Position numbers and translations under genes: made by a program. From Lentisphaerota bacterium (lineage in GTDB: Bacteria > Verrucomicrobiota > Kiritimatiellia > JAAZAB01): a DNA stretch of 6,804 nucleotides. A model generated the notes under the pieces. The model worked only from the letters and a program-made list of their open reading frames with translations. It had not been told where the DNA came from and did not search any database. The first letter of the stretch is position 1. Each line of letters begins with the position of its first letter. Shown here piece after piece: positions 1 to 6,295 of the stretch. The stretch lies in contig JACQHI010000081.1 of the NCBI GenBank assembly GCA_016199105.1, positions 1 to 6,804 of the forward strand. Reading direction: 5' to 3'.

Positions 1-2
1 AA

Positions 3-139
3 TGGGGAAAGCGTATCGCTCAAGAGGAGCGAAGTCAAGGCGCGGCCCCAGGCGCGCAGCCATTCGCATTATGGCGCTTGAGCGGTATGCGAAGCAGCGG
101 GTTCGCAGTCCCCGCTGAACTTTTCGGAGCGTTTCCCCA
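3..139. repeat. Secondary inverted pairings crossing the 19-bp repeat
   Basis: Positions 11-24 can pair with 77-90 over 14 consecutive positions, two of them G-U wobbles as RNA. Positions 3-10 (tggggaaa) are the exact reverse complement of 132-139. These pairs nest with each other, but both cross the 56-74/171-189 pair. As RNA they would form a pseudoknot or exclude one another; as DNA they may be remnants of an overlapping inverted copy of the same element. The left end is cut by the window. Confidence 0.5.
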
Positions 140-189
140 GTACAGCGGGACCTACGGGACCGCTGCTCTTCCATAATGCGAATGGCTGC
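56..189. repeat. Perfect 19-bp inverted repeat flanking a 96-bp core
   Basis: Positions 56-74 (gcagccattcgcattatgg) are the exact reverse complement of 171-189. A mismatch immediately outside and inside bounds the arms sharply. The 96-bp core contains its own hairpin (cagcggg at 95-101 with cccgctg at 111-117) and a further complementary pair (gcagcgg at 94-100 with ccgctgc at 160-166). A perfect arm of this length is far beyond chance for an intergenic region. It fits a small non-autonomous mobile element or a folded transcript. No flanking target-site duplication is obvious and no transposase lies in the window. Confidence 0.75.
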
Positions 190-221
190 CGAGGGCGGTC
201 CCAGCCACAGGTAAAGATTAA

Positions 222-269
222 GGCAAAAGACAAAGGGGCGTGAGCCGCTCTCACGGCCGCCTCTTTGCC
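222..269. other. Imperfect hairpin region before the promoter
   Basis: The stretch 232-240 (aaaggggcg) pairs with 258-266 (cgcctcttt) with one G-U pair. Inside it, cgtgag (239-244) can pair with ctcacg (250-255) around ccgct. The outer ggcaaa at 222-227 also complements tttgcc at 264-269. No T-run follows directly, so it is not a standard intrinsic terminator. It could end a transcript arriving from the left or belong to the repeat cluster. Confidence 0.35.
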
Positions 270-305
270 GGACTGTTCAAGGGAACAAAAAAACCGTTTT
301 TTCGG

Positions 306-333
306 TTGACCCGCCGATTTCTGCGTCTATATT
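306..333 (+). promoter_or_regulatory. Sigma-70-type promoter for the beta-barrel gene
   Basis: A -35 box TTGACC at 306-311 and a -10 box TATATT at 328-333 each match consensus at five of six positions, with a 16-bp spacer. Transcription would begin near 340 and give a 5' leader of roughly 100 nt before the ATG at 439. A short aaccg/cggtt hairpin (292-307) overlaps the -35 box. This is the best promoter match in the window. Confidence 0.65.
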
Positions 334-346
334 GATTCCTCAATAC

Positions 347-442
347 ATGCATGGCGCGTGTGCCAAGGAGGTGATGAACGTCCGGATCGCATCAACGAGC
401 TCGGTTCCCTCTTGCGTAACTCTTGAAAGGAAGTTGTCATGA
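347..442 (+). CDS. Possible leader peptide overlapping the beta-barrel start
   Basis: A 31-codon open frame starts with ATG at 347, with an internal ATG at 374 that would give 22 residues. Its TGA (440-442) overlaps the ATG of the next gene in the ATGA arrangement typical of translational coupling. Directly before the internal ATG lies aaggaggtgat (365-375), which complements the conserved 3' end of 16S rRNA over about 11 positions. The gap from GGAGG to ATG374 is only two bases, too short for efficient initiation. The sequence may therefore be a standby or regulatory ribosome-binding site instead. The predicted peptide is Ser/Thr/Val/Arg-mixed with no recognised motif and no run of one amino acid that would suggest attenuation. 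Its existence as a protein is uncertain. Confidence 0.25.
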   Translation: MHGACAKEVMNVRIASTSSVPSCVTLERKLS

Positions 443-939
443 AAAAGATTGTCGCTCTTGGAATGATCGCTCTGATGGCCGTAACGGGTTTCGCCGCCTT
501 GGACGAAGGCACCAGGGAGCTCCGCCTGGACGGCGGCATGGATTTCGAAAGCGGCGACGGCGACGTGGAAACCGCCATCGATATCGGCTATGGCTATTTC
601 ATCGCGAAGGACGTCGAACTCGGCGCGCTGGTTTCGTTCATCGATGACGGCTCCGAGTACGGATACGGCATCGGCGGATTCGGCGAATTGAATTTCGATC
701 TCAACACCATCATCGTGCCGTATATCGGCGCGCGGATGGAATATTTCGACGGCGACCATTTCGCCAGGAGCTTTGTCGTCCTGGAGGGAGCGGCGGGCGT
801 GAAAATATTCCTCGTGGAAAACGTGGCGGTGTCGGGCGAACTCGTGGCCGACTGGGCCACCGAGGATGTCTATGTCAATGACAACGATGCGGACGACACC
901 GACGTCGGCATCAGGCTGGGCATTCGCGCGTTTATCTAA
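439..939 (+). CDS. Small outer-membrane beta-barrel protein (predicted)
   Basis: This encodes a 166-residue exported protein. Residues 1-19 form a classical signal peptide: Lys2-Lys3, a hydrophobic core, and a likely cleavage after Ala19 in VTGFA. The mature part is acidic and alternates polar and hydrophobic residues in about eight candidate strands, near 26-34, 43-54, 57-67, 75-86, 91-103, 111-121, 127-138 and 154-166. Short turns rich in Gly, Asp and Asn separate them. The chain ends in a last strand with a hydrophobic C-terminal residue (RLGIRAFI), similar to the beta-signal read by the BAM machinery. This resembles eight-stranded OmpA-barrel or OmpW-like proteins without a peptidoglycan-binding domain; the exact family is not identifiable by eye. 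The ATG is preceded by aaagga (426-431) at good spacing. The gene has its own promoter and terminator, so it is probably monocistronic. Substrate or role is unknown. Confidence 0.8.
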   Translation: MKKIVALGMIALMAVTGFAALDEGTRELRLDGGMDFESGDGDVETAIDIGYGYFIAKDVELGALVSFIDDGSEYGYGIGGFGELNFDLNTIIVPYIGARMEYFDGDHFARSFVVLEGAAGVKIFLVENVAVSGELVADWATEDVYVNDNDADDTDVGIRLGIRAFI

Positions 940-958
940 ACCGGAAAGCTCATTCCGT

Positions 959-997
959 AAAAAAGCCCTCCTTCAAACCGAAGGAGGGCTTTTTTTT
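959..997 (+). terminator. Strong intrinsic terminator
   Basis: A perfect stem agccctcctt (964-973) pairs with aaggagggct (981-990) around a 7-nt loop. Eight T residues (990-997) follow, and six A residues (959-964) precede it, so it could also work on the minus strand. It begins 19 bp after the stop codon of the beta-barrel gene. Confidence 0.95.
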
Positions 998-1007
998 CCC
1001 AATCCGC

Positions 1008-1036
1008 TTGACACCCGACTCGGGGCAATTCACACT
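1008..1036 (+). promoter_or_regulatory. Candidate promoter for the foldase gene
   Basis: A perfect -35 hexamer TTGACA lies at 1008-1013, just downstream of the terminator. With a 17-bp spacer the -10 would be CACACT (1031-1036), which keeps only the key A at position two, A at four and T at six. The perfect -35 and its location support a promoter here; the -10 is weak. The leader would be about 75-80 nt. Confidence 0.4.
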
Positions 1037-1119
1037 GCGCCCATTCATCCGTTCCGGCAGATTCGCGTCGATCAGCGTCGAATAGAAACCCGAAGCGTTA
1101 CGTTATCGAAAGGAATCCC

Positions 1120-2361
1120 GTGAATTCAACCTGTTTGCGACGTCTCGTTCTCGCCGGCTGCCTGGGAACGTTGCTCGGCTCCACCGTTCCGGGTCAGACC
1201 TCCACCCCGCCGACCGCCGCGCCCGCCCCCGTGTCCGGCGTCGCAACCGGCCGGACGGAAGCCGTGTCCCCGGCTCCGGCCGCCGCCCTTGCCGTTTCAG
1301 GAACGCTCGCCGTTTCCACCGGCCAGGTTTCCGGCGTTCTGGTCCGCGTGGAGGGCGTGCCCATCACCCGGGACCGGATCGAGACGGAAATGGCCGGCAT
1401 CCGAGAGATGCTGACCCCCGAACAGGCCAACAGCGAAATGGCCGCCATGCTGCTCGGCAACATGAAGGAACAGATTCTGGACAACGCGATCGCCCGCGAG
1501 TTGATCCGGAACGAATGTCGCAAGAACGCCATCGCGGTGACGGACGAGGAAGTGAAAAAAATGTCGGCTCTGCTGAACAAGCCCCATCTTCCCGGCGTGC
1601 CAACCCCCGCGGAAGCCATGGCCAAGCAGGGCCTCTCCGCCAAGGCCGCCGAACAGTTTCTCCTGCAGATGGAGGAACAGATCCGGATGTCCATGCAACT
1701 TGCCCGCCTGCTGAAGGTTCCCGAACCCGATGACGCGGAAATCGACGCTTTTTACGACGAATACAGCCGTCTTTTCGAGAATTTTCGCGCTCAGCAGATC
1801 TTGATTGCCGTGAACCCGGACGATGACGCGGCCAAGAAAAAGGCCCGGAAGGAGAAAGCCGAATCCATCCGCAAGCAGCTTGTTGAGGGCAAGGCCGACT
1901 TCGCCAAACTCTCGGCCGAACACTCGGACAGCCTCGACAAGGACAAGGGCGGCGATTTGGATTATTTCACGCGCGGCCAGATGTTGCCGCAAATCGAAGA
2001 AGCCGTCACCACCCTCAAATCCAATGAATTATCCGCCGTGATCGAGACCGAATACGGCTACCTCATCGTCAAAGCGCTGGAACACAACGTGGCCTCCCGC
2101 GCCGACATGAAGGATCGCATCGCCTTTCTGCTCAAGGACCGGCAAATCGAGAAGCAGGAAAAGGAATTCCTGGATGGCCTTCGGGAAAAGGCCAACATCG
2201 TTTATACCGATGAGGCGTCCGATTTCAGAGCCGGCGCCGGTCCGGAAGACGGGCTTCCGCTGAACGGCATGGATTTCGACGCGGCGCCCGACGAGGACGA
2301 ACAGCCCGCATCCAAAGACAAGACGCCCGCGGAAAGCACGGAACCCGGCAAAAAACGCTGA
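1120..2361 (+). CDS. Periplasmic SurA/PpiC-type parvulin-domain foldase
   Basis: This encodes a 413-residue exported protein. It starts at GTG with aaagga (1109-1114) five bases upstream. Residues 1-25 form a signal peptide (Arg7-Arg8 then a hydrophobic stretch). LAGC at 11-14 resembles a lipobox, but the hydrophobic core before it is too short, so ordinary cleavage is likelier. An Ala/Pro/Val/Thr-rich linker follows (about 27-70), then a helical SurA-N-like region (74-200) beginning VRVEGVPITR. A parvulin (rotamase) domain spans about 222-323, recognised by RAQQILI, by the GGDLDYFTRGQM segment at 277-288, and by EYGYLIVKALE at 311-321. The tail (370-413) is acidic, then lysine-rich. Family members assist folding of outer-membrane and secreted proteins. 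The two histidines typical of active parvulins are replaced (Gln226 and Leu315 by my alignment), so chaperone activity may outweigh isomerase activity. The neighbouring beta-barrel gene is a plausible client but is separately transcribed. Confidence 0.85.
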   Translation: MNSTCLRRLVLAGCLGTLLGSTVPGQTSTPPTAAPAPVSGVATGRTEAVSPAPAAALAVSGTLAVSTGQVSGVLVRVEGVPITRDRIETEMAGIREMLTPEQANSEMAAMLLGNMKEQILDNAIARELIRNECRKNAIAVTDEEVKKMSALLNKPHLPGVPTPAEAMAKQGLSAKAAEQFLLQMEEQIRMSMQLARLLKVPEPDDAEIDAFYDEYSRLFENFRAQQILIAVNPDDDAAKKKARKEKAESIRKQLVEGKADFAKLSAEHSDSLDKDKGGDLDYFTRGQMLPQIEEAVTTLKSNELSAVIETEYGYLIVKALEHNVASRADMKDRIAFLLKDRQIEKQEKEFLDGLREKANIVYTDEASDFRAGAGPEDGLPLNGMDFDAAPDEDEQPASKDKTPAESTEPGKKR

Positions 2362-2362
2362 C

Positions 2363-2386
2363 AGGATTTGTCGTCCGACAAATCCT
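2363..2386. terminator. Hairpin between convergent genes
   Basis: The arm aggatttgtc (2363-2372) is the perfect complement of gacaaatcct (2377-2386) around a 4-nt loop. It lies in the 23-bp gap between two convergent genes and covers the first two positions of the minus-strand stop triplet. No T-run follows on the plus strand. On the minus strand a six-T run (2349-2354) comes about eight bases past the stem. It probably acts as a shared transcript end, though it is not a canonical terminator on either strand. Confidence 0.55.
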
Positions 2387-3425
2387 AAACATTGAACTTG
2401 AAGTGGCAGATGTCTCCGTCCTGGATGACGTAATCCCGGCCTTTGACCTGCGACTTGCCCTGCGCCTTCACGGCCGCCTCGCTTCCGGCCGCCACGAGAT
2501 CGTCATACTTGATGATCTCCACACGGATGAATCCCCGTTCGATATCCGAGTGGACTTTTCCCGCCGCGGTCGGGCCCGTGGAGCCTTTCCGGATGGTCCA
2601 GGCCCGGACCTCGTCCTCGCCGATCGTGTAAAACGACATGAGGCCCAGGGCGTCATAGGCCGTCCGGTTCAACCGGTCCAGCCCGGAGGAGGAGAGGCCC
2701 AGTTCCTTCAGATACGCCTCGCGCTCCTCCGGTTTGTCCAGGTCCATGATTTCCTGTTCAAGGCGGCAGGAGACCGTGAATTCGTTTGCGGCGCCGGCGG
2801 CGCCCGCCTCCCGCAACGCGCCCTCATCCACGTTGCACGCCCACAGCACCGGCTTGAGGCAGAGAAGGCCCAGACTGCGAATCGACTCCAGTTCATGCGG
2901 TTCGAGCGCCGGCGCGGCCAGGCGCATTTCGCCTTCCAAAAACGTCTTGATCTTTTCGAGCGTGCGCTCTTCCAGCGCCTGTTGGGCGGTCTGTCCCGCG
3001 CGCTTTTCCTTGGCCATGCGTTCCAGCCGTTTTTCGATCAGCTCCAGATCCGCGAACAGCAGCTCGGACTCCAGATTGGAGCGGTCCCGTTTCGGATCCA
3101 CGGAGCCCGCCGGATGATACACTTCGGAGGAGGTGAATGCCCGGACCACCACGCACAAGAGATCGCATTTTTTGGCGGTCTCCAGCCACTCGCGTTTCCC
3201 GGCGCCTGCGGTCACCTCCGGACAAAGAACGATCAGGTTCTCGGCGTAGCGCGTTTTTTCCGGCTTCACCAAGGCCGACAGGGAATCGACCCGCGGATCG
3301 CGAATCGGAGCCACGCCTTCCAGCGCCTCGCCCGCCTTCAAGCCGGCCGGTATTTTCCGTCCGGTCAACAGCGTAAAAAACGTTTTCCTGCCCGATTGGG
3401 AAAATCCCAGCAACGCCACTTTCAA
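2385..3425 (-). CDS. YchF/OLA1-like protein with degenerate nucleotide-binding motifs
   Basis: I choose the TTG start at 3425: it has a strong AGGAG (3433-3437) seven bases upstream and yields MKVALLGFS, just where YchF proteins begin. The frame stays open upstream to an ATG at 3539, but those 38 residues look non-homologous. The 346-residue product is close to the 363 of E. coli YchF. It follows that protein's layout: G domain, helical insertion (about 115-160), NVDE (198-201) and a C-terminal TGS-like/DUF933 domain (about 263-346) with EVRAWTIRKG, GKVHSDIERGFIRVE and the ending HFKFNV. YchF is a translation-associated ATPase of the Obg group that can bind ribosomes. Here the P-loop reads GFSQSGRKT (7-15) instead of GLPNVGKST, and the switch II DIAGLV motif is missing; the region reads CPEVTAGAGK (68-77). 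The ATP-specifying NVDE is kept. It is probably a divergent paralogue, so I give no gene name. Confidence 0.85.
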   Translation of the reverse strand: MKVALLGFSQSGRKTFFTLLTGRKIPAGLKAGEALEGVAPIRDPRVDSLSALVKPEKTRYAENLIVLCPEVTAGAGKREWLETAKKCDLLCVVVRAFTSSEVYHPAGSVDPKRDRSNLESELLFADLELIEKRLERMAKEKRAGQTAQQALEERTLEKIKTFLEGEMRLAAPALEPHELESIRSLGLLCLKPVLWACNVDEGALREAGAAGAANEFTVSCRLEQEIMDLDKPEEREAYLKELGLSSSGLDRLNRTAYDALGLMSFYTIGEDEVRAWTIRKGSTGPTAAGKVHSDIERGFIRVEIIKYDDLVAAGSEAAVKAQGKSQVKGRDYVIQDGDICHFKFNV

Positions 3426-3462
3426 GGTCTCGCTCCTCCCTGTCGCGCGCGAATCATCGCGC

Positions 3463-3490
3463 TTGTGATTGGCGGTCTTTTTCGTACTAT
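3463..3490 (+). promoter_or_regulatory. Candidate promoter for the large membrane-protein gene
   Basis: TTGTGA (3463-3468) and TACTAT (3485-3490) have a 16-bp spacer and each match consensus at four of six positions. This would give a leader of about 50 nt before the ATG at 3548. Its -10 shares two bases with the candidate divergent -10, so the two promoters could exclude one another. Confidence 0.3.
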
Positions 3491-3517
3491 TGTGGGAGGC
3501 ATCAGGACTCGTTGCAA
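3485..3517 (-). promoter_or_regulatory. Candidate promoter for the YchF-like gene
   Basis: On the minus strand TTGCAA (3517-3512) and CACAAT (3494-3489) are separated by 17 bp, each matching consensus at four of six positions. The -10 overlaps the candidate -10 of the divergent gene. Transcription would start roughly 55-60 bases before the TTG start codon. Strength is modest and this is a by-eye call. Confidence 0.3.
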
Positions 3518-3547
3518 GCGAATTGCGGGTGAATTCCAACAGGAGCC

Positions 3548-6181
3548 ATGACTTTGATCCTCGGCGCCGGCATAGGTCTCTGGAGTCTTGCGTTGACGGC
3601 CCTGTTCCGGCTGCTGACGATCGCCCGATCGAAGCCGCCGGCGCGGCATGGGCTCTGGTTGTGGCTGGCCGTTCTTGCGGCGACCGGCCTGCTGTATTTC
3701 CGCCCGCATGAAAATATTTTCGGCGGCGAAGATCCCGGCTCCTATGTCAACTCCGCCATCACCTATGACCGGAAGGGCGCTTTCTTTTTCCAGGATCCCC
3801 TGCTCTCCCGGGTTCCCTGGCAGGCGCGTCATCTGTTCATGTATGGGCACGCGGGGTATGGGCTGACCAAGGATGCGTGTCTCTGGATTCACGATGTCGG
3901 CGCTGTCATCGTGGGACCGCATTTCCAGCCCGCGTATCCGTTGATGATGGGGGCCGTGGCGCGCGTGGCGCCCGATTTTTTCGTCCTGTGGGTCATTCCG
4001 CTCTTCGCGCTCTTCACGGCGCTCGCGCTCCGAAGTCTGGCGTTCCAATTATCCGGCAGTCGCTTCGCCGGCTGGGCGGCCATGGCCTTTTTTCTGCTGA
4101 ACCCGCTGGTCCTCTGGCATGGCCGTTGTGCGCGGCCCGAGCTGATCGCGGCGTTCATGGCCCTTGGCGGATGGGCGCTGCTGATCCACGCCTGGAAAAA
4201 CCCCCGCTGGACCACCTGTCTGGATATCGTCCTGGGCGCTCTCTGCCTGGCGGCGGCGCCGCTATTCCACATCACGGCCTGGCTGGTACTGATCCCCGCC
4301 GTCCTGGTCGTGGTTGTTTTGATCTTCTCGGGGCGTGGTGATTTTCTGCTTTGCCCCCTGGCGGCTCTGGGACCGTTCGCGGCCTTCCTATATCAACTCC
4401 GGCATGTCACCGATTATTACCAGGTGGGCGGGCTCATCGCCAATCTCCCGCCTTATACGCCGGTCGGGCTTGGCATTGTTTTTCTGTTGCTGGTCCTGGC
4501 CGCTGTTCGCCGGAAAACGGCCGCCATCGCCCCGCCCTTCAGGACCTGGACAATCGCCCCGCCCTGCGGGGCCGCGGCCGCGGCGGCGGGCCTGATTGCC
4601 TTGTATCTCCTCCGCCGTGATACCGGCAGCCTCCCGTTGATGCTCCATTATCTTTACCTGACCGACGTCGGCGCCGTCGTCAATATGATCTCAGGAGCCA
4701 TCGCCAGCCTGGGCTTGCTGGGCTTGGGCGTATTCCTCTGCGGCTTTCGGACGCTTCAACGGGAACGCCTCATCTTCTGCCTGGCGATGCTTCCCGCCCT
4801 GTTCATCGGAGGCCAGACCGACAATTTCATGATGACCCGCTACTGGCTGATCGCCCTGCTCCCGATGCTCTCACTCGCCCTGACTTCGCTGGTCCTCTGG
4901 GTGCATGAACGCGGTGGGTGGTGGCGCGGGTGTTCCGTGGGGCTGGCGCTGGCCATCCTCCTGTTGGGCTTTCATAATCGGAGTCATCTGGCCACGCTGA
5001 CGGAATATCGGGGCTGGTTGTCGTCCTTGCGGCCGATCGCCAAAACCCTCCAGGAGTCCCGGGGCCTGTTGCTATGCGAGTATTCCCGGATTGCCGCTTC
5101 GTTCGATCATTTCTTCGGCGTCCCGACCCTCGGCCTGGACAACGAACGACATTCGGACTACGCGTTGGCGGAAGGGGCATGGGCCGATATCGTCCGGAAA
5201 CATCCCGATCAATCCGCGTTTTTTCTGACCCCGTTCCAGGAGCCTCGCAGCGACCGCTTCCTGTTCACTCCCGTGCAGCACACGACTTTTCACGGACAGA
5301 CGCTCCAGCAGGCCCGGCGCGAACTGCCCACGCGCATCAAAGAATGGGACGTGGACCTGCATCTCTACCGCATGACGTTGCGGGAACCCGGCCAGAGCGA
5401 TCCCCGCGCAACGTTTCCCTGCCGTCTGGCCCTGGACGCCGGCAACATGGGCTGGCGTAATTTTTCAAAAATGCGGGCTCGACGCTATGTCGTGGAAGGC
5501 CTTCCCGTTTCCACGGACAAACCCGCATCCTTGAATCCTTCCGCTCCCGACGGAATTCGGGAGGGGCTCCTGTTTTTCGCGACGGAAACGCCGCCTCCCG
5601 CGACGCCGATGGCGCCTTTGCTTACAGCCGGCCGGGACCGGATTTCCCCGCAAGCGGAATGGCTGCCGCTCGGCGATTCCTGGTGGGTGTATCGGATTTC
5701 AAACGTGAACGCCCTGCCGGCCGGACCCTGGACGCTGTCCGCCCCCGAGCCGCTGGTATTGAGCGATGCGCTCTGGATCCGGAAGGACGGCGGCGTCATC
5801 GTCGATGAAGCCATCGCGCGCCCTGCGCGGGTCCGGCAGAACGTAGTCATTCCGGCCCGATGGGCCCGTGCCGAGGCGCAGATGCTCATGCCGGTTCCCG
5901 GGAGCGGGCAAGGTCTCCTGCTGATTTTCGCCTACATGCCGGCGGTTGAAAAAAGACCCGACAGGATATTGGACGTCCTGTCCGATCCTTTCTCCAAATT
6001 GGCGTCGCTCGGTTTTCCGTCCGATCAATGGCATTGGCGGGCGGTTCCCTTCCGTCTTCCCGAAAGCGGGAAGTCCGTCCACTGGCTGACGCTGCGGTCG
6101 GACCTGCCGTGGGATTCGAAAGTTTCGGGTTTTCCCAAGGATCTCGGCCCGCTGATCGGCGCCGTGACGGTGCTGCCGTAA
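3548..6181 (+). CDS. Polytopic GT-C-like glycosyltransferase with C-terminal extramembrane domain
   Basis: This encodes an 877-residue membrane protein. About 13 hydrophobic segments lie in residues 1-475, for instance near 3-25, 36-51, 142-164, 172-190, 225-260, 268-283, 306-320, 378-399, 407-421, 431-451 and 461-474. The large loop after the second segment carries an acidic GGEDPGSYVNS motif (59-69) and, later, FQPAYPLM (126-133). RPELIAAFMALGG (196-208) follows. This arrangement resembles GT-C transferases of the PMT/ArnT (GT39/GT83) type, which use a polyprenyl-phosphate sugar and place an acidic catalytic residue in the first external loop. Residues 480-877 form a large soluble part, presumably periplasmic, that I do not recognise. 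Donor and acceptor are unknown. The start is uncertain: AGGAG (3541-3545) is only two bases from the ATG but eight from an in-frame TTG at 3554, which would remove two residues. No partner glycan genes are in the window. Confidence 0.65.
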   Translation: MTLILGAGIGLWSLALTALFRLLTIARSKPPARHGLWLWLAVLAATGLLYFRPHENIFGGEDPGSYVNSAITYDRKGAFFFQDPLLSRVPWQARHLFMYGHAGYGLTKDACLWIHDVGAVIVGPHFQPAYPLMMGAVARVAPDFFVLWVIPLFALFTALALRSLAFQLSGSRFAGWAAMAFFLLNPLVLWHGRCARPELIAAFMALGGWALLIHAWKNPRWTTCLDIVLGALCLAAAPLFHITAWLVLIPAVLVVVVLIFSGRGDFLLCPLAALGPFAAFLYQLRHVTDYYQVGGLIANLPPYTPVGLGIVFLLLVLAAVRRKTAAIAPPFRTWTIAPPCGAAAAAAGLIALYLLRRDTGSLPLMLHYLYLTDVGAVVNMISGAIASLGLLGLGVFLCGFRTLQRERLIFCLAMLPALFIGGQTDNFMMTRYWLIALLPMLSLALTSLVLWVHERGGWWRGCSVGLALAILLLGFHNRSHLATLTEYRGWLSSLRPIAKTLQESRGLLLCEYSRIAASFDHFFGVPTLGLDNERHSDYALAEGAWADIVRKHPDQSAFFLTPFQEPRSDRFLFTPVQHTTFHGQTLQQARRELPTRIKEWDVDLHLYRMTLREPGQSDPRATFPCRLALDAGNMGWRNFSKMRARRYVVEGLPVSTDKPASLNPSAPDGIREGLLFFATETPPPATPMAPLLTAGRDRISPQAEWLPLGDSWWVYRISNVNALPAGPWTLSAPEPLVLSDALWIRKDGGVIVDEAIARPARVRQNVVIPARWARAEAQMLMPVPGSGQGLLLIFAYMPAVEKRPDRILDVLSDPFSKLASLGFPSDQWHWRAVPFRLPESGKSVHWLTLRSDLPWDSKVSGFPKDLGPLIGAVTVLP

Positions 6182-6227
6182 TAAATAGTGATTCTTCAAC
6201 GAAAGAATGGCATGGTTCACGGTTTAG

Positions 6228-6260
6228 GACGCTCTGGAGCGCCATTCAACGGAGAGCGTC
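6228..6260. other. Inverted repeat between the membrane-protein gene and tRNA
   Basis: gacgctct (6228-6235) is the exact reverse complement of agagcgtc (6253-6260), with a 17-nt loop. A smaller stem attctt/aagaat lies just upstream near 6191-6208. Neither is followed by a T-run. They may help end the upstream transcript or form part of the tRNA leader. I could not identify a clear promoter for the tRNA. Confidence 0.3.
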
Positions 6261-6295
6261 GGCCGGGGTTCACAGTTATCCGTCAAAGGTATTGT

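Larger units (their letters stand above)
1..346. other. Gene-free, inverted-repeat-rich region
   Basis: I see no convincing coding sequence here. The only sizeable open frame lies on the minus strand inside the inverted-repeat segment (69-254), has no good ribosome binding site and is probably a by-product of the repeats. The segment 1-190 is packed with complementary stretches: 56-74 with 171-189, 3-10 with 132-139, 11-24 with 77-90, and a local hairpin 95-101 with 111-117. A second hairpin zone lies at 222-269. From about 285 the sequence becomes AT-richer and leads into the promoter of the next gene. It could be a dispersed repeat of the MITE or REP type, a structured RNA, or both. I do not recognise a known RNA family; RNase P, SRP and tmRNA signature sequences are absent. 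Confidence 0.6.

Noticed and set aside
94..118. T-arm-like hairpin with ggttcg, possible tRNA or tmRNA end
   Set aside because: The loop is nine bases, not seven, and no acceptor stem, anticodon arm or CCA end can be found around it.
69..254. 61-codon minus-strand open frame in the repeat region
   Set aside because: It runs through both inverted-repeat arms, has no clear ribosome binding site and no recognisable domain. It is more likely a by-product of the repeat.
1150..1164. Lipobox LAGC in the foldase signal peptide
   Set aside because: Only about five hydrophobic residues precede the cysteine and hydrophobicity continues after it. That fits signal peptidase I better than lipoprotein processing.
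1297..1992. 231-codon minus-strand frame opposite the foldase gene
   Set aside because: It is a shadow in GC-rich sequence, rich in His/Gly/Leu/Phe, with no domain and no promoter.
3426..3539. 38-residue N-terminal extension of the YchF-like protein from the ATG at 3539
   Set aside because: The extension is Ser/Thr/Arg/Lys-rich and unlike the family. The TTG at 3425 has a well-spaced AGGAG and matches the family's N-terminus.
2403..3551. 382-codon plus-strand open frame opposite the YchF-like gene
   Set aside because: It is an antisense shadow of a clear homologue. Its translation is Arg/Gly/Phe/Leu-rich with no domain, and no ribosome binding site fits.
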